This document shows, in pieces, positions 17,199 to 26,636 of a stretch of 54,062 nt of DNA. The stretch's first letter is position 1. Each line of letters starts with the position of its first letter. Under the pieces are notes generated by a model. It worked only from the letters and a program-made list of their open reading frames with translations, had not been told where the DNA came from and searched no databases. The stretch comes from an uncultured Burkholderiales bacterium. Its GTDB lineage: Bacteria > Pseudomonadota > Gammaproteobacteria > Burkholderiales > Burkholderiaceae_C. Location of the stretch: contig CALMIL010000112.1 of NCBI GenBank assembly GCA_937864005.1, positions 1 through 54,062 on the forward strand. Direction: 5' to 3'. A program made the translations under genes and the position numbers.

Positions 17199-17564
17199 AT
17201 GGCTGCCTGCCATGCCCAGCGCTTCTCGGTCGAGCGGCTGGCGCGCTGCGACGAAATGGCGCCGCCGCGCGTGCAGCGCTACCTGAAGCAGGCGTTGCAG
17301 CACCTGCCCGGCGCGGCGCGTCCCGGCGACGCTGCACCCGAACTGGGCTGCGGCAGCGGCCGGATCGGGCTGTGCCGGGCGCGGGCCGGCGCGCGCGTGA
17401 CCGGCATCGGCCTCGCCGAGGACAAGCTCTCGCTGGCGCTGCGCGTCGCGGCGCGCACCTTCGAGATCGACGGCTCGAGCCTGTGGTGCGAACTGCGCAG
17501 CCCCGCAAACCTTCCTCCCTCGGGCGCCGCCGGCGCCGCCCCTTCCCCCCACCGGAGTCAGTGA
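17199..17564 (+). pseudogene. Truncated SAM-methyltransferase remnant
   Basis: A 121-codon frame between hutH and the transporter. Residues about 30–90 carry a class I methyltransferase motif I (ELGCGSGRIGLCRARAGA) and the next strand, but the acidic SAM-binding residue expected at its end is Gly (VTGIGLAED). The remainder of the Rossmann domain is missing; the frame runs into the leader of the transporter gene. Intact relatives are 200 residues or longer, so I call it a decayed gene. No ribosome site is obvious. Confidence 0.4.
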
Positions 17565-17566
17565 CC

Positions 17567-18529
17567 ATGAAGAAACTCACCCTCGCCGCGGCTGCCCTCG
17601 CGACCACGCTCGCCTTTGCCGCCCCTCTCGCCACGGCGCAGAGTCTGACGCCCGTCGCTATCGCCATGTCCGGCTGGACCGGCTTCGCGCCGCTCACGCT
17701 CGCCCGCGACGCCGGCATCTTCAAGAAAAACGGCCTGGACGTGACGATCAAGAAGATTCCGCAAAAGGACCGCCACCTCGCGATCGCCTCCGGCGACGTG
17801 CAGTGCGCGGCGACGACGGTCGAGACCTGGGTCGCGTGGAACGCCGCCGGCGTCGCGACGACGCAGATCTTCCAGCTCGACAAGAGCTACGGCGCCGACG
17901 GCATGGTCGTCAAGTCCGGCATCGCGAAGATCGCCGACCTGAAGGGCAAGACCGTCGCCGCCAGCGCGCCCGGTACCGCGCCCTACTTCACGCTGGCCTG
18001 GATGCTGAAGAAGAACGGCGTCTCGGTAAAGGACGTGAAGGTCGTCAACCTCGAGCCGCAGGCCGCCGCGAACGCGATGATCGCCGGCAACCAGGACATC
18101 GACGCCGCGATGACCTACGAGCCGTACTTGAGCGCGGTGCGCGCGAAGCCCGAGGCGGGCAAGATCATCGCCACCACGCTCGACTACCCGATGATCATGG
18201 ACACCTTCGGCTGCACCCCGAAGTTCATCGCCGAGAACCCGAAGGCGGCGCAGGCGCTCGCCGACAGCTATTTCCAGGCACTCGAGATGATCAAGAACGA
18301 GCCGCAGAAGGCCTTCGCCATCATGGGCGCCGACGTGAAGCAAAGCGCCGAGCAGTTCGAGGCGAGCCAGAAGTACCTGCGTTGGCAGGACAAGGCCGCC
18401 AACCAGAAGTTCTTCGCCGGCGAGCACGCCGCGTTCAGCAAGGAGGCGGCCGAACTGCTGCTCGAGGCCGGGATCATCAAGCAGATGCCCGACATGAGCA
18501 AGCTTGCCGATCCGCGCTTCGTCCAATGA
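17567..18529 (+). CDS. ABC transporter substrate-binding protein (NitT/TauT family)
   Basis: A 320-residue periplasmic binding protein: signal peptide MKKLTLAAAALATTLAFAA with AQA-like cleavage near residue 26, then an NMT1/SsuA-type fold (MSGWTGFAPLTLARDAGIFK, ASAPGTAPYFTLAWMLKK). GGAG precedes the ATG. It overlaps or abuts the permease and ATPase genes that follow. Relatives carry taurine, nitrate, pyrimidines and other small ligands. Its place inside the hut operon suggests histidine, urocanate or another imidazole compound; this is inference from context. Confidence 0.9.
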   Translation: MKKLTLAAAALATTLAFAAPLATAQSLTPVAIAMSGWTGFAPLTLARDAGIFKKNGLDVTIKKIPQKDRHLAIASGDVQCAATTVETWVAWNAAGVATTQIFQLDKSYGADGMVVKSGIAKIADLKGKTVAASAPGTAPYFTLAWMLKKNGVSVKDVKVVNLEPQAAANAMIAGNQDIDAAMTYEPYLSAVRAKPEAGKIIATTLDYPMIMDTFGCTPKFIAENPKAAQALADSYFQALEMIKNEPQKAFAIMGADVKQSAEQFEASQKYLRWQDKAANQKFFAGEHAAFSKEAAELLLEAGIIKQMPDMSKLADPRFVQ

Positions 18530-18597
18530 CGCGCGCCGCCGCCCTGGACGCCGCCGCGGCGGCGCCCGCCGATCCGGGCCGAGCGAGGAGGCCGCGC

Positions 18598-19377
18598 ATG
18601 AAGCCCTTGACCCCGGTGAGCCCCGGCACGCGCATCGCGCTGGGCATCTCCTTCTTCGTGCTCTTCGTCGCCGTCTGGAGCGCCGTCACCTTCGGCGGCC
18701 TGGTGCAAAAGACCTTCCTCGCCGACCCGTGGACGATGCTCAGGAGCGGCTGGACGCTGCTCGCCGAGCAGGGCTTCGCCTACGACATCGGCATGACCGT
18801 GTGGCGCGTGCTGGGCGGCTTCGTCATCGCGGCGGCGATCGCCGTGCCGCTGGGCGTCGCGATGGGCGCGTACAAGCCGATCGAGGCCTTCTTCGAGCCC
18901 TTCGTCAGCTTCTCGCGCTACCTGCCGGCGTCGGCCTTCATCCCGCTCTTGATCCTGTGGGCCGGCATCGGCGAGGCGCAAAAGCTCGCGGTGATCTTTC
19001 TCGGCAGCTTCTTCTCGCTGGTGCTGATGATCAGCGTCACGGTCGGCAACACGCGGCGCGACCTGGTCGAGGCGGCCTACACGCTGGGCGTGGGTGACGC
19101 CTCGCTGATCCGCCGCGTGCTCGTCCCCGGCGCCGCGCCCGAGATCGCCGAGCAGTTGCGCATGGTGCTGGGCTGGGCCTGGACCTACGTCATCGTCGCC
19201 GAGCTGATCGGCGCCTCGAGCGGCATCGGCCACATGATCACCGACAGCCAGGCGCTGCTCGCCACCGACCAGATCATCTTCGGCATCATCGTCATCGGCG
19301 TCATCGGGCTGGCGAGCGACCTGTTCTTCAAGTGGGTCAACCGCAGGCTCTACCCCTGGGCGCAACTCGGGCGCTGA
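18598..19377 (+). CDS. ABC transporter permease (NitT/TauT family)
   Basis: A 259-residue inner-membrane permease with about six transmembrane helices and the EAA-like loop EAAYTLGVGDASLIRRVLVP. I chose the ATG at 18598 because GAGGAGG lies 7 bases upstream and the length matches SsuC/TauC. An ATG at 18526, overlapping the previous stop, would add 24 Ala-rich residues and is the alternative. It pairs with the binding protein and ATPase on either side. Confidence 0.9.
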   Translation: MKPLTPVSPGTRIALGISFFVLFVAVWSAVTFGGLVQKTFLADPWTMLRSGWTLLAEQGFAYDIGMTVWRVLGGFVIAAAIAVPLGVAMGAYKPIEAFFEPFVSFSRYLPASAFIPLLILWAGIGEAQKLAVIFLGSFFSLVLMISVTVGNTRRDLVEAAYTLGVGDASLIRRVLVPGAAPEIAEQLRMVLGWAWTYVIVAELIGASSGIGHMITDSQALLATDQIIFGIIVIGVIGLASDLFFKWVNRRLYPWAQLGR

Positions 19378-19382
19378 ACATC

Positions 19383-20162
19383 ATGGCCAACATCCTCTCG
19401 GTGCGCGGCGTCGAGCGCCGCTTCGACGCCACGCTGGCGCTGCAGGCGACCAACCTCGACGTGGCGGAAAACGATTTCATCACCATCCTTGGTCCGAGCG
19501 GCTGCGGCAAGAGCACGCTGCTGCGCATCGTCGCCGGGCTGGATACGCCCACCGGCGGCGAGGTGCTGCTCGACGGCCGGCGCATCGACGGCCCCGGCGC
19601 CGACCGCGGCATGGTGTTCCAGAGCTACACGCTGTTCCCGTGGCTGACGGTGCTGGACAACGTCTGCTTCGGCCTGGCCGAGCGCAGGCTGGCGCGCGCG
19701 CAGCAGTTGGAGATCGCGCACGGCTTCCTTGCCAAGGTCGGCTTGAAGGGCTTCGACAAGCACTATCCGAAGCAGCTCTCGGGCGGCATGCAGCAGCGCG
19801 TGGCGATCGCCCGCGCGTTGGCCAACGACCCGCGCATGCTGCTGATGGACGAGCCCTTCGGCGCGCTCGACCACCAGACGCGCGAGCTGATGCAGGAACT
19901 GCTGCTGGGCATCTGGGAGGAGCAGCGCAAGACGGTGCTGTTCGTCACCCACGACATCGACGAGGCGGTGTTCATGGGCAGCCGCGTCATCGTCATGAGC
20001 GCGCGGCCCGGACGCATCAAGCTCGACCGGCCGGTGACGATCCCGCACCCGCGTCACTACTCGGTGAAGACGACGCCGGCCTTCGCCGCACTCAAAGCCG
20101 AGCTGACCGAGGCGGTGCGCGTCGAGGTGCGCGCCGCGCAGGCGGCGATGGAAGCCGCCTGA
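19383..20162 (+). CDS. ABC transporter ATP-binding protein (NitT/TauT family)
   Basis: A 259-residue ATPase. Walker A is GPSGCGKST (about residues 38–46), Q-loop MVFQSYTLFPW, signature LSGGMQQR, Walker B LLLMDEPFGALD and H-loop FVTHDIDEA. It closely follows the permease (5 bases) and drives the import system of the hut operon. Confidence 0.95.
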   Translation: MANILSVRGVERRFDATLALQATNLDVAENDFITILGPSGCGKSTLLRIVAGLDTPTGGEVLLDGRRIDGPGADRGMVFQSYTLFPWLTVLDNVCFGLAERRLARAQQLEIAHGFLAKVGLKGFDKHYPKQLSGGMQQRVAIARALANDPRMLLMDEPFGALDHQTRELMQELLLGIWEEQRKTVLFVTHDIDEAVFMGSRVIVMSARPGRIKLDRPVTIPHPRHYSVKTTPAFAALKAELTEAVRVEVRAAQAAMEAA

Positions 20163-20178
20163 GCGGGCGAGGCAGCGC

Positions 20179-21309
20179 ATGACGACGCTGGACCCGGCCG
20201 AACTGGCCCGCCCGGCGGTGCGCGGCCTGCCGGCGTACAACGCCGGCCTGTCGAGCGCCGCGGTGCGCCGTCTGTACGGCCTCGAGCGTGTCGCCCGCCT
20301 GGGCAGCAACGAGAACCCTTACGGCGCCGGAGCGGCGGTGCGCCGCGTGCTGGCGGCGCTCGCCGACGACATCTGGACCTATCCCGACCCGTCGTGCGGC
20401 GCGCTGAAGCAGGCGATCGGCGCGCGCACCGGCATCGAGCCCGGGCGCATCATCGTCGGCAACGGCTCGGAGAACCTGCTCGAGCTGCTGTGCCTGGCCT
20501 TCCTGGAGCCGGGCGACCGCGTCGTCACGCAGACGCCGAGCTTCGGGCTGCACGTGATCTACCCGCAGATGATGGGCGCCGCGGTCGAGACGGTCGCGCT
20601 TGGCGCGGGGCTGGCCTACGACGCCGATGCCTGGGTGGCGGCGGCAGCGAGCGCGCCGAAGATGCTGATCCTGTGCAACCCGAGCAACCCGGTGGGCTGC
20701 CGCTACGGCCGGGCCGACTTCGCGCGCATCGTGCAGGCCGCGCCCGAGCGCACGCTGCTCGTCGTCGACGAGGCCCACCACGAATACGCGCTGCATGACC
20801 CGGACTATCCGGATGCGCTGCAGGCGCTGCAGGGCCGGCGCGGCGCATGGATCGTGCTGCGCACCTTCTCCAAGGCCTGGGGCCTGGCCGGACTGCGCGT
20901 CGGCTACGGCCTGGCCTCGCATGCCGCGATCGCCGCGCTCGGCGACCGCGTGCGCACGCCCTTCAACGTCAACCAGGCGGCGCAGCACGCCGCGCTCGCC
21001 GCCTGGAACGACGCCCGGCACATGCGCCAGAGCGTGCAGGCCACCGTGCGGTCGCGCGAGCGCATGGCGCAGGACCTGCGCGCGCTGGGCCTGCCGGGGC
21101 TGCGCATCGCGCCGTCGGCGGCCAACTTCCTGTGGCTGGACCTGGGGGCCGACAGCGCCGCGGTGCACGAGGCGCTGCCCGCCCGCGGCTTCATCACCAA
21201 AGCCTGGAAGGACCCGGGCTTCGAGACCTGCCTGCGGGTGTCGATCGGCCTGCCCGCGCAGAACGAGGCCTTCGTCGGCGCACTGGGCGAAATCCTGGGC
21301 GCCGGCTGA
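20179..21309 (+). CDS. HisC-like pyridoxal-phosphate aminotransferase
   Basis: A 376-residue class I/II aminotransferase most like histidinol-phosphate aminotransferase. Early LGSNENPYG, the GNGSENLLELL phosphate-site loop, CNPSNPVG, VVDEAHHEY and the Schiff-base Lys232 in TFSKAWGLAG are visible. It is the last gene of the rightward hut operon, 16 bases after the ATPase. That context argues against biosynthesis and for transamination of histidine or a related imidazole amino acid, or of an aromatic amino acid. True HisC activity is possible but less likely here. Confidence 0.85.
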   Translation: MTTLDPAELARPAVRGLPAYNAGLSSAAVRRLYGLERVARLGSNENPYGAGAAVRRVLAALADDIWTYPDPSCGALKQAIGARTGIEPGRIIVGNGSENLLELLCLAFLEPGDRVVTQTPSFGLHVIYPQMMGAAVETVALGAGLAYDADAWVAAAASAPKMLILCNPSNPVGCRYGRADFARIVQAAPERTLLVVDEAHHEYALHDPDYPDALQALQGRRGAWIVLRTFSKAWGLAGLRVGYGLASHAAIAALGDRVRTPFNVNQAAQHAALAAWNDARHMRQSVQATVRSRERMAQDLRALGLPGLRIAPSAANFLWLDLGADSAAVHEALPARGFITKAWKDPGFETCLRVSIGLPAQNEAFVGALGEILGAG

Positions 21310-21320
21310 GCCGCGCCGGC
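21301..21320. terminator. Small hairpin between convergent genes
   Basis: GCCGGC arms (21301–21306, 21315–21320) with an 8-base loop span the end of the aminotransferase and lie directly against the stop of the minus-strand small gene. There is no T-run. Confidence 0.25.
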
Positions 21321-21563
21321 CTACTTCCTGCGCACCTTGATCGGCGGCGGCAGGACGGGTTCGGCGCTCAGCTCGAGCCACTCCGAGTTCGTCATCTCGC
21401 GCTCGATCACCTCGGGTTTGCGCGCCTCGACGCCGTGCCGGCGCTCGGGCCGGTCGAAGCGCTCGAGATCGACGCGCCGCCGGTCGACGCCGCTGCGCCG
21501 CTCCTTGGCAGGCAGCGGCCGAAAGGGGTGCGGTGGCATGTGCTGTGCGAATTTGGTGGGCAT
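21321..21563 (-). CDS. Small basic hypothetical protein
   Basis: An 80-residue frame with high third-position GC. The centre is rich in Arg (ERRSGVDRRRVDLERFDRPE) and the end is KVRRK. No signal peptide, helix or known domain is apparent. It converges with the aminotransferase and is separated from clsB by about 150 bp. I regard it as probably real because of base composition and absence of a better frame on the opposite strand, but the function is unknown. Confidence 0.5.
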   Translation of the reverse strand: MPTKFAQHMPPHPFRPLPAKERRSGVDRRRVDLERFDRPERRHGVEARKPEVIEREMTNSEWLELSAEPVLPPPIKVRRK

Positions 21564-21690
21564 CGACGCGTGACGCGCGACAAGGCGGCGCCACTCGACA
21601 GCCGATTCTATGGAGCAGCCGGCACGAATCGCAGCCGGCAGGCGTGCGGATTTCGCGCTTGCGCGCGGCGCTGCGCATCGATCGTGCGGG

Positions 21691-21712
21691 GGCCAGGGCC
21701 TGGCCCGGCCCT
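21691..21712 (-). terminator. GC-rich hairpin after the cardiolipin synthase gene
   Basis: Perfect 8-bp arms CCAGGGCC and GGCCCTGG around a 6-base loop, starting 9 bases past the clsB-like stop in its direction of transcription. It lacks a T-run but fits a terminator position at the end of this operon. Confidence 0.45.
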
Positions 21713-21720
21713 GGGGGCGT

Positions 21721-23121
21721 TCAATAGCGCCCGGCGACGCCCGCCAGCCGCAGGTACAAGCGCACGCACCAGGCGACGAAGCCGCGCCGCATCAGGCGGC
21801 GCGCGCCGCCGCCAACGTTGCGCCCGGTCACCGGCAGCGCGCTCGCGAGCGCGATCTCGATCTCGTGGCGCAGTTGCGCCGCGAAGGCCATGTCGCGCAC
21901 GAAGACGTTCGCTTCCAGATTGAGCAGCAGCGAGAGCGGATCGATATTCGAGCTGCCGACGGTCGCCCATTCGTCGTCGACCACCGCCACCTTGGCGTGC
22001 AGGAAGGCGGCCGTGTACTCGTAGATCTGCACCCCGTGCGCGAGCAGCTCGTCGCACAGCGCATAGGCCGCGACCTCGGCGATGCGGTAGTCCCACCGGC
22101 CCTGCAGCATCAGGCGCACGCGCACGCCGCGGCGCACGGCGTCGCGCAGCGCATGGCGGATCGATCGATCGGGGTAGAAGTAGGCGGAGACCAGATCGAC
22201 GCTGTGGCGGGCGCGGCGGATCGCATCCACGTAGCCGCGCTCGATGCCATTGCGCTGGCGCAGGTTGTCGCGAATCACGAACGCGGCACGCACCGGGAGC
22301 AGATCGGCCTCGCCCGTGGGCGGTCTGCGGTGCGAGCGCAGTCGATCGAGCAGGCGCCTCGCGCGCGCCAGCGGTCGCGCGCTGTGCGCGAGCGCGAGCA
22401 CCTCCTCGCGCCAGGCCTTGCCGATCGTCGCGCGCATCCACATCGCGCGCGCGCTACGGTGCGCGGCGACGGCAACCGGCCCGCGCACGCGCACCGCGAA
22501 ATCGAGCCGCGGCTGGTCGCTCCAGCCGTGGCGCACATCGAAGCGGTCGTCCACCAGGTTGATGCCGCCGACGAAGGCGACACTGGCGTCGATCACGCAC
22601 AGCTTGTGGTGCAGCCGGCGCAACTGGCCCGGCTGGAACCAGCTCCACCACCGGTCCAGCGGCCGGAAGAGCGCCGCATTGACGCCGGCGTCGCGCAGCA
22701 GCCGCTCGGTCGCCGGCCAGGTATCGTCGGCGCCGAAGCCGTCGACGACGACATTGACCATCAGGCCGCGCCGCGCCGCGCCGACGAGGGCTTCGACGAC
22801 GCTGGCCGCCGATGCGTCGAAGTGAAAGATGTAGCTTGCGAGCCAGACTTCATGCCGCGCCGCGGCAAGCGCGGCGCACATCGCGGGAAACAGCTCGGCC
22901 CCTCCGCGCAGCAGCAGGACGTCGTTGCCGCCGCTGTAGTGCACACCGGCATGCGCGGCCGAACGCTGCGCGAAGGCGGCCCCGTCGGCCGCGGCGTGCG
23001 GCGATGGAAGCGGCGCCGGCGCCGGCGCATCGGCCGCGGCGTCGGGGGCAAACGTAGGGCCTGCCGCGGTCTTCGCGGCGCCCGGCGGTGGCGCGTCCTC
23101 GCCGCCGCCCGCGACGGCCAT
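21721..23121 (-). CDS. clsB: Cardiolipin synthase, ClsB-like phospholipase D family
   Basis: A 466-residue membrane-associated enzyme that joins phosphatidylglycerol units (ClsB type may also use phosphatidylethanolamine-like partners). Two HxKxxxxD motifs are visible: HHKLCVIDASVAFVGGIN in the first half and HAKVAVVDDEWATVGSSN in the second. The first ~45 residues are Ala/Pro-rich and low complexity. The ATG overlaps the stop of the upstream endonuclease/phosphatase gene (TGATG), mirroring the E. coli ybhP–clsB pair and supporting one operon. Confidence 0.9.
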   Translation of the reverse strand: MAVAGGGEDAPPPGAAKTAAGPTFAPDAAADAPAPAPLPSPHAAADGAAFAQRSAAHAGVHYSGGNDVLLLRGGAELFPAMCAALAAARHEVWLASYIFHFDASAASVVEALVGAARRGLMVNVVVDGFGADDTWPATERLLRDAGVNAALFRPLDRWWSWFQPGQLRRLHHKLCVIDASVAFVGGINLVDDRFDVRHGWSDQPRLDFAVRVRGPVAVAAHRSARAMWMRATIGKAWREEVLALAHSARPLARARRLLDRLRSHRRPPTGEADLLPVRAAFVIRDNLRQRNGIERGYVDAIRRARHSVDLVSAYFYPDRSIRHALRDAVRRGVRVRLMLQGRWDYRIAEVAAYALCDELLAHGVQIYEYTAAFLHAKVAVVDDEWATVGSSNIDPLSLLLNLEANVFVRDMAFAAQLRHEIEIALASALPVTGRNVGGGARRLMRRGFVAWCVRLYLRLAGVAGRY

Positions 23122-23933
23122 CAAGCCAGCTCCAGCTCCGCGACGAGCGGCAGGTGATCCGACATCCGCGCCCAGGCCGGCCCGCGCGGCACGAGCGTGA
23201 CGCGGCACTCGAAGCCGCGCGTGTAGATGCGGTCGAGCGAGAACACCGGCACGCGCGACGGAAAGGTGCGCTGCTCGATCTCGCCCGGCTTCGAACTGGT
23301 CGCGCGCGCGAGGCCCATCTCGCGCATCGGCGCGTCGAGCTTGACGCCCCAGTCGTTGAAGTCCCCGGCGACGACGATCGCCTCGCCGGCCGGCACCTGC
23401 GCCTCGATGTACTCGGCGATGCGCTCGACCTGGCGCACGCGCCCCGAATGCATCAGCCCGAGATGGGCGACGATCGCATGCACCTTGATGCCGTGCCACA
23501 GCACCGGCACATGCAGCAGGCCGCGCTGCTCGAAGCGGTGATCCGAGACGTCGTGGTGCCCGATATCGCCCAGCGGCCAGCGCGACAGCAGCGCATTGCC
23601 GTGTTCGCCATGGCGGGTGAACGCATTCGTGCGGTACGCGACCTCGTAGCCCTCGGGGGCCAGAAAGTCGGCCTGCGGCTCGTCGGGCCAGCCGAACGAG
23701 GTGTGCTGAAACTTGCGCGCTTCGCGCCGGTTGTACTGCCGCACCTCCTGCAGGAAGACGAGGTCGGCATCGAGCGCCTCGATGCCGAGCCCGAGGTTGT
23801 GGATCTCCAGCCGCTTGCGCGGGCCGACACCGCGCACCCCCTTGTGGATGTTGTAGGTGGCGACCCGGATGCGCGCGGCACCGATCGTGGTGACGGGTTC
23901 GAAGGGGGTCGTTTGCCGCATTGGATCAAGCAT
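23121..23933 (-). CDS. Endonuclease/exonuclease/phosphatase family protein, YbhP-like
   Basis: A 270-residue EEP-fold hydrolase: ATYNIHKGVRG at the start, FLQEVRQ with the metal-binding Glu, VVAGDFNDW, and MSDHLPLVAEL at the end with the conserved Asp-His. It matches YbhP, which neighbours clsB in E. coli; its substrate is not established. I chose the ATG at 23933; a TTG at 23966 and an ATG at 23921 are alternatives and none has a clear ribosome site. Confidence 0.88.
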   Translation of the reverse strand: MLDPMRQTTPFEPVTTIGAARIRVATYNIHKGVRGVGPRKRLEIHNLGLGIEALDADLVFLQEVRQYNRREARKFQHTSFGWPDEPQADFLAPEGYEVAYRTNAFTRHGEHGNALLSRWPLGDIGHHDVSDHRFEQRGLLHVPVLWHGIKVHAIVAHLGLMHSGRVRQVERIAEYIEAQVPAGEAIVVAGDFNDWGVKLDAPMREMGLARATSSKPGEIEQRTFPSRVPVFSLDRIYTRGFECRVTLVPRGPAWARMSDHLPLVAELELA

Positions 23934-24003
23934 AGCGCCGCTGTCGGACCCTCGGAACGACGGCAAGTTCGACCGCTATCAACCAGCGACGGCGGCGCGT
24001 GCC

Positions 24004-25803
24004 TCAGTCCGCCGCCGTGACCGCGTGTGGATTGCGCAGCCGGATATGAAGCTCGCGCAGCTGCTTCTCGTCGACCGCGCTCGGCGCGTCCGTCAGCAGG
24101 CACTGGGCGCGCTGCGTCTTCGGGAAGGCGATCACGTCGCGCAGCGACTCGGCGCCGGTGAGCAGCATCACGAAACGGTCCAGCCCGATCGCGATGCCGC
24201 CGTGCGGCGGCGCGCCGTACTTGAGCGCATCGAGCAGGAATCCGAACTTCACCTGCGCCTCCTCGGGTCCGATCTCGAGGGCGCGGAACACCTTGCTCTG
24301 CACCTCTTCGCGGTGGATACGCACCGAGCCGCCGCCGAGCTCGACGCCGTTCAACACGACGTCGTAGGCCTTCGCGACGCAGCGCCCGGGGTCGGTTTCG
24401 AGCCAGTCCTCGTGGCCGTCCTTCGGGCTCGTGAACGGATGGTGCACGGCGTTCCAGCGCTTGCCCGCGTCGTCGTACTCGAACATCGGAAAGTCGACCA
24501 CCCACAGCGGCTCCCACCCGCCCTGCAGGAGGCCCTTGCCGCGCCCGAATTCGCTGTGGCCGACCTTCACGCGCAGCGCGCCGATCGCATCGTTGACGAC
24601 GCGCGCCTTGTCGGCGCCGAAGAAGATCAGGTCGCCGCTTTGCGCGCCGGTGCGCCCGAGCACCTCGGCGATCGCCTTGTCGTGCAGGTTCTTGACGATC
24701 GGGCTTTGCAGGCCATCGCGGCCCTTGGCGATATCGTTGACCTTGATCCACGCCAGGCCCTTGGCGCCGTAGATCTTCACGAATTCGCCGTAGGCGTCGA
24801 TCTCGCCGCGCGTCATCTCGCCGCCGCCCGGAATGCGCAGGCCGACGACGCGGCCGTCCTTGCTCGTCGCCGGACCCGAGAAGACCTTGAAGTCGACATC
24901 GGTCATCGCATCGGTCAGCTCGGTGAGTTCGAGCTTGACGCGCAAGTCGGGCTTGTCCGAACCGAAGCGCTGCATCGCGTGCGCATACGTCATGACCGGA
25001 AACGGCGGCAGCACGACGCCGATCGCCTGCTCGACGGTGCTGCGGATCATGCCCTCGAACATGGTGCGGATCTCGTCCTCGGCGAGGAACGAGGTCTCGA
25101 TGTCGATCTGCGTGAACTCGGGCTGGCGGTCGGCGCGCAGGTCCTCGTCGCGGAAGCACTTGACGATCTGGTAGTAGCGGTCGAACCCGGCGATCATCAG
25201 CAACTGCTTGAAGAGCTGGGGCGACTGCGGCAGCGCGAAGAAGGTGCCGTCGTGCACGCGGCTCGGGACGAGATAGTCGCGCGCGCCCTCGGGCGTGCTC
25301 TTCGTCAGCATCGGCGTCTCGATGTCGATGAAGCCGTTGACGTCGAGAAACTTGCGCACCTGCATCGCGACGCGGTAGCGCAGCATCAGGTTGTGCTGCA
25401 TCTGCGGGCGGCGCAGGTCGAGCACGCGGTGCGTCAGGCGCGTCGTCTCCGACAGGCTGTCGTCATCCATCTGGAAGGGCGGCGTGATGCTCGGGTTGAG
25501 CACCTCGATCTCGTGGCACAGCACCTCGACCTTGCCGCTCGTGATGTTGGCGTTGGTCGTGCCCTGCGGGCGGGCGCGGACGACGCCGGTGATCTTCAGG
25601 CAGAACTCGTTGCGCACGTCTTCGGCGACCGCGAACATCGCCGGGCGGTCCGGGTCGCAGACGACCTGCACCAGGCCCTCGCGGTCGCGCAGGTCGACGA
25701 AGATCACGCCGCCGTGGTCGCGGCGCCGGTGCGCCCAGCCCATCAAGGTGACGCTTTCGCCCATCAGCGACTCGCTGACCAGGCCGCAGTAAGTGGTTCT
25801 CAT
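24004..25803 (-). CDS. aspS: Aspartate–tRNA ligase, probably non-discriminating
   Basis: A 599-residue bacterial-type class II AspRS. The N-terminal OB-fold anticodon domain is at about 1–105, motif 2 contains [19 protein letters not shown], a GAD insertion lies in the middle and motif 3 is [16 protein letters not shown]. Residue 30 is His and residue 81 is Gly, where E. coli has Leu and Lys. In Pseudomonas aeruginosa the His/Gly pair marks an enzyme that also charges tRNA-Asn. If that holds here, Asn-tRNA would be finished by GatCAB. Belongs to the fmdB–DUF502–aspS–ybhP–clsB gene series. Confidence 0.96.
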   Translation of the reverse strand: MRTTYCGLVSESLMGESVTLMGWAHRRRDHGGVIFVDLRDREGLVQVVCDPDRPAMFAVAEDVRNEFCLKITGVVRARPQGTTNANITSGKVEVLCHEIEVLNPSITPPFQMDDDSLSETTRLTHRVLDLRRPQMQHNLMLRYRVAMQVRKFLDVNGFIDIETPMLTKSTPEGARDYLVPSRVHDGTFFALPQSPQLFKQLLMIAGFDRYYQIVKCFRDEDLRADRQPEFTQIDIETSFLAEDEIRTMFEGMIRSTVEQAIGVVLPPFPVMTYAHAMQRFGSDKPDLRVKLELTELTDAMTDVDFKVFSGPATSKDGRVVGLRIPGGGEMTRGEIDAYGEFVKIYGAKGLAWIKVNDIAKGRDGLQSPIVKNLHDKAIAEVLGRTGAQSGDLIFFGADKARVVNDAIGALRVKVGHSEFGRGKGLLQGGWEPLWVVDFPMFEYDDAGKRWNAVHHPFTSPKDGHEDWLETDPGRCVAKAYDVVLNGVELGGGSVRIHREEVQSKVFRALEIGPEEAQVKFGFLLDALKYGAPPHGGIAIGLDRFVMLLTGAESLRDVIAFPKTQRAQCLLTDAPSAVDEKQLRELHIRLRNPHAVTAAD

Positions 25804-25933
25804 GATTGCCTCGACTCCATATCCGATCGTTGTTCGGCCGGCGGACGCGCGGCCGCATCCGTCGACATCCTTCGTGTGGCGCTTGTCGGCGGCGCTGCCG
25901 CGTGGGTGCCGCAGGTTGATCGCTTGCCAGGCG

Positions 25934-26617
25934 TCAACCGGGCCGGTTTCGCGCTGCCGCCGCGAGCCCGGCGCCACCGTCGGCGGGATCGGGCCGGCCC
26001 GGCCCGACGACACCCATCGAGATGACGTATTTCAGCGCCTCGTCGACGCTCATGCGCAGCTCCACGACCTCGGCGCGCGACATCATCAGGAAAAATCCGG
26101 ACGTCGGGTTCGGCGTCGTCGGCACGTATACGCTGACCATGTCGTTGCCGAGGTGGCCGGCCACTTCGCCGCCCGGCTTGCCGGTGACGAATGCGATGGT
26201 CCACGCGCCCTGGCGCGGATACTGCACCAGCACCGCCTCGCGAAACGCCTGCCCGGTGCTCGAAAACAGCGTGTCCGAAACCTGCTTGACCGAGTTGTAG
26301 ATCGACTTGACGATCGGAATCTTGTTGAGCAGGCGGTCGCCCTGTCGCAGCCACCACTGGCCGAAGATATTCGCCGCGAACGCGCCGGTCAGAAGCAGCA
26401 GGCCAAGCAGCACGACCACACCCAGACCCGGAATGCCCCGGATCGACTCGATGGTGGCGCCCGCCCCGACGGGCAGCAGTGCCTGCGTCGCGACCAGCAA
26501 GGCGTCGAATACGCCGCTGAGCAGACTCATGACCCAACTCAGCACCCAGACCGTCACGACCAGCGGCAGCCAGACGAGCAGCCCGGTGATGAGGTACTTC
26601 TTCACGTGCGTCTTCAC
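25934..26617 (-). CDS. DUF502 family membrane protein
   Basis: A 227-residue protein with two N-terminal transmembrane segments (about residues 7–29 and 60–83) and a soluble C-terminal domain ([26 protein letters not shown]). This is a conserved family of unknown function that often sits beside aspS in betaproteobacteria. The start is a GTG at 26617; another GTG 12 bases downstream is possible. The last ~20 residues are Gly/Ala-rich and variable. Confidence 0.88.
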   Translation of the reverse strand: MKTHVKKYLITGLLVWLPLVVTVWVLSWVMSLLSGVFDALLVATQALLPVGAGATIESIRGIPGLGVVVLLGLLLLTGAFAANIFGQWWLRQGDRLLNKIPIVKSIYNSVKQVSDTLFSSTGQAFREAVLVQYPRQGAWTIAFVTGKPGGEVAGHLGNDMVSVYVPTTPNPTSGFFLMMSRAEVVELRMSVDEALKYVISMGVVGPGRPDPADGGAGLAAAARNRPG

Positions 26618-26636
26618 ATGCGGGCGGCGGCTGCCG

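Noticed and set aside
15547..17883. 778-codon minus-strand frame across hutH
   Set aside because: Antisense shadow; hutH and its neighbour have clear family motifs on the plus strand.
18526..18600. Earlier ATG for the ABC permease, overlapping the binding-protein stop
   Set aside because: It would add 24 Ala-rich residues; the ATG at 18598 has a near-perfect GAGGAGG and gives the usual length. Kept as an alternative.
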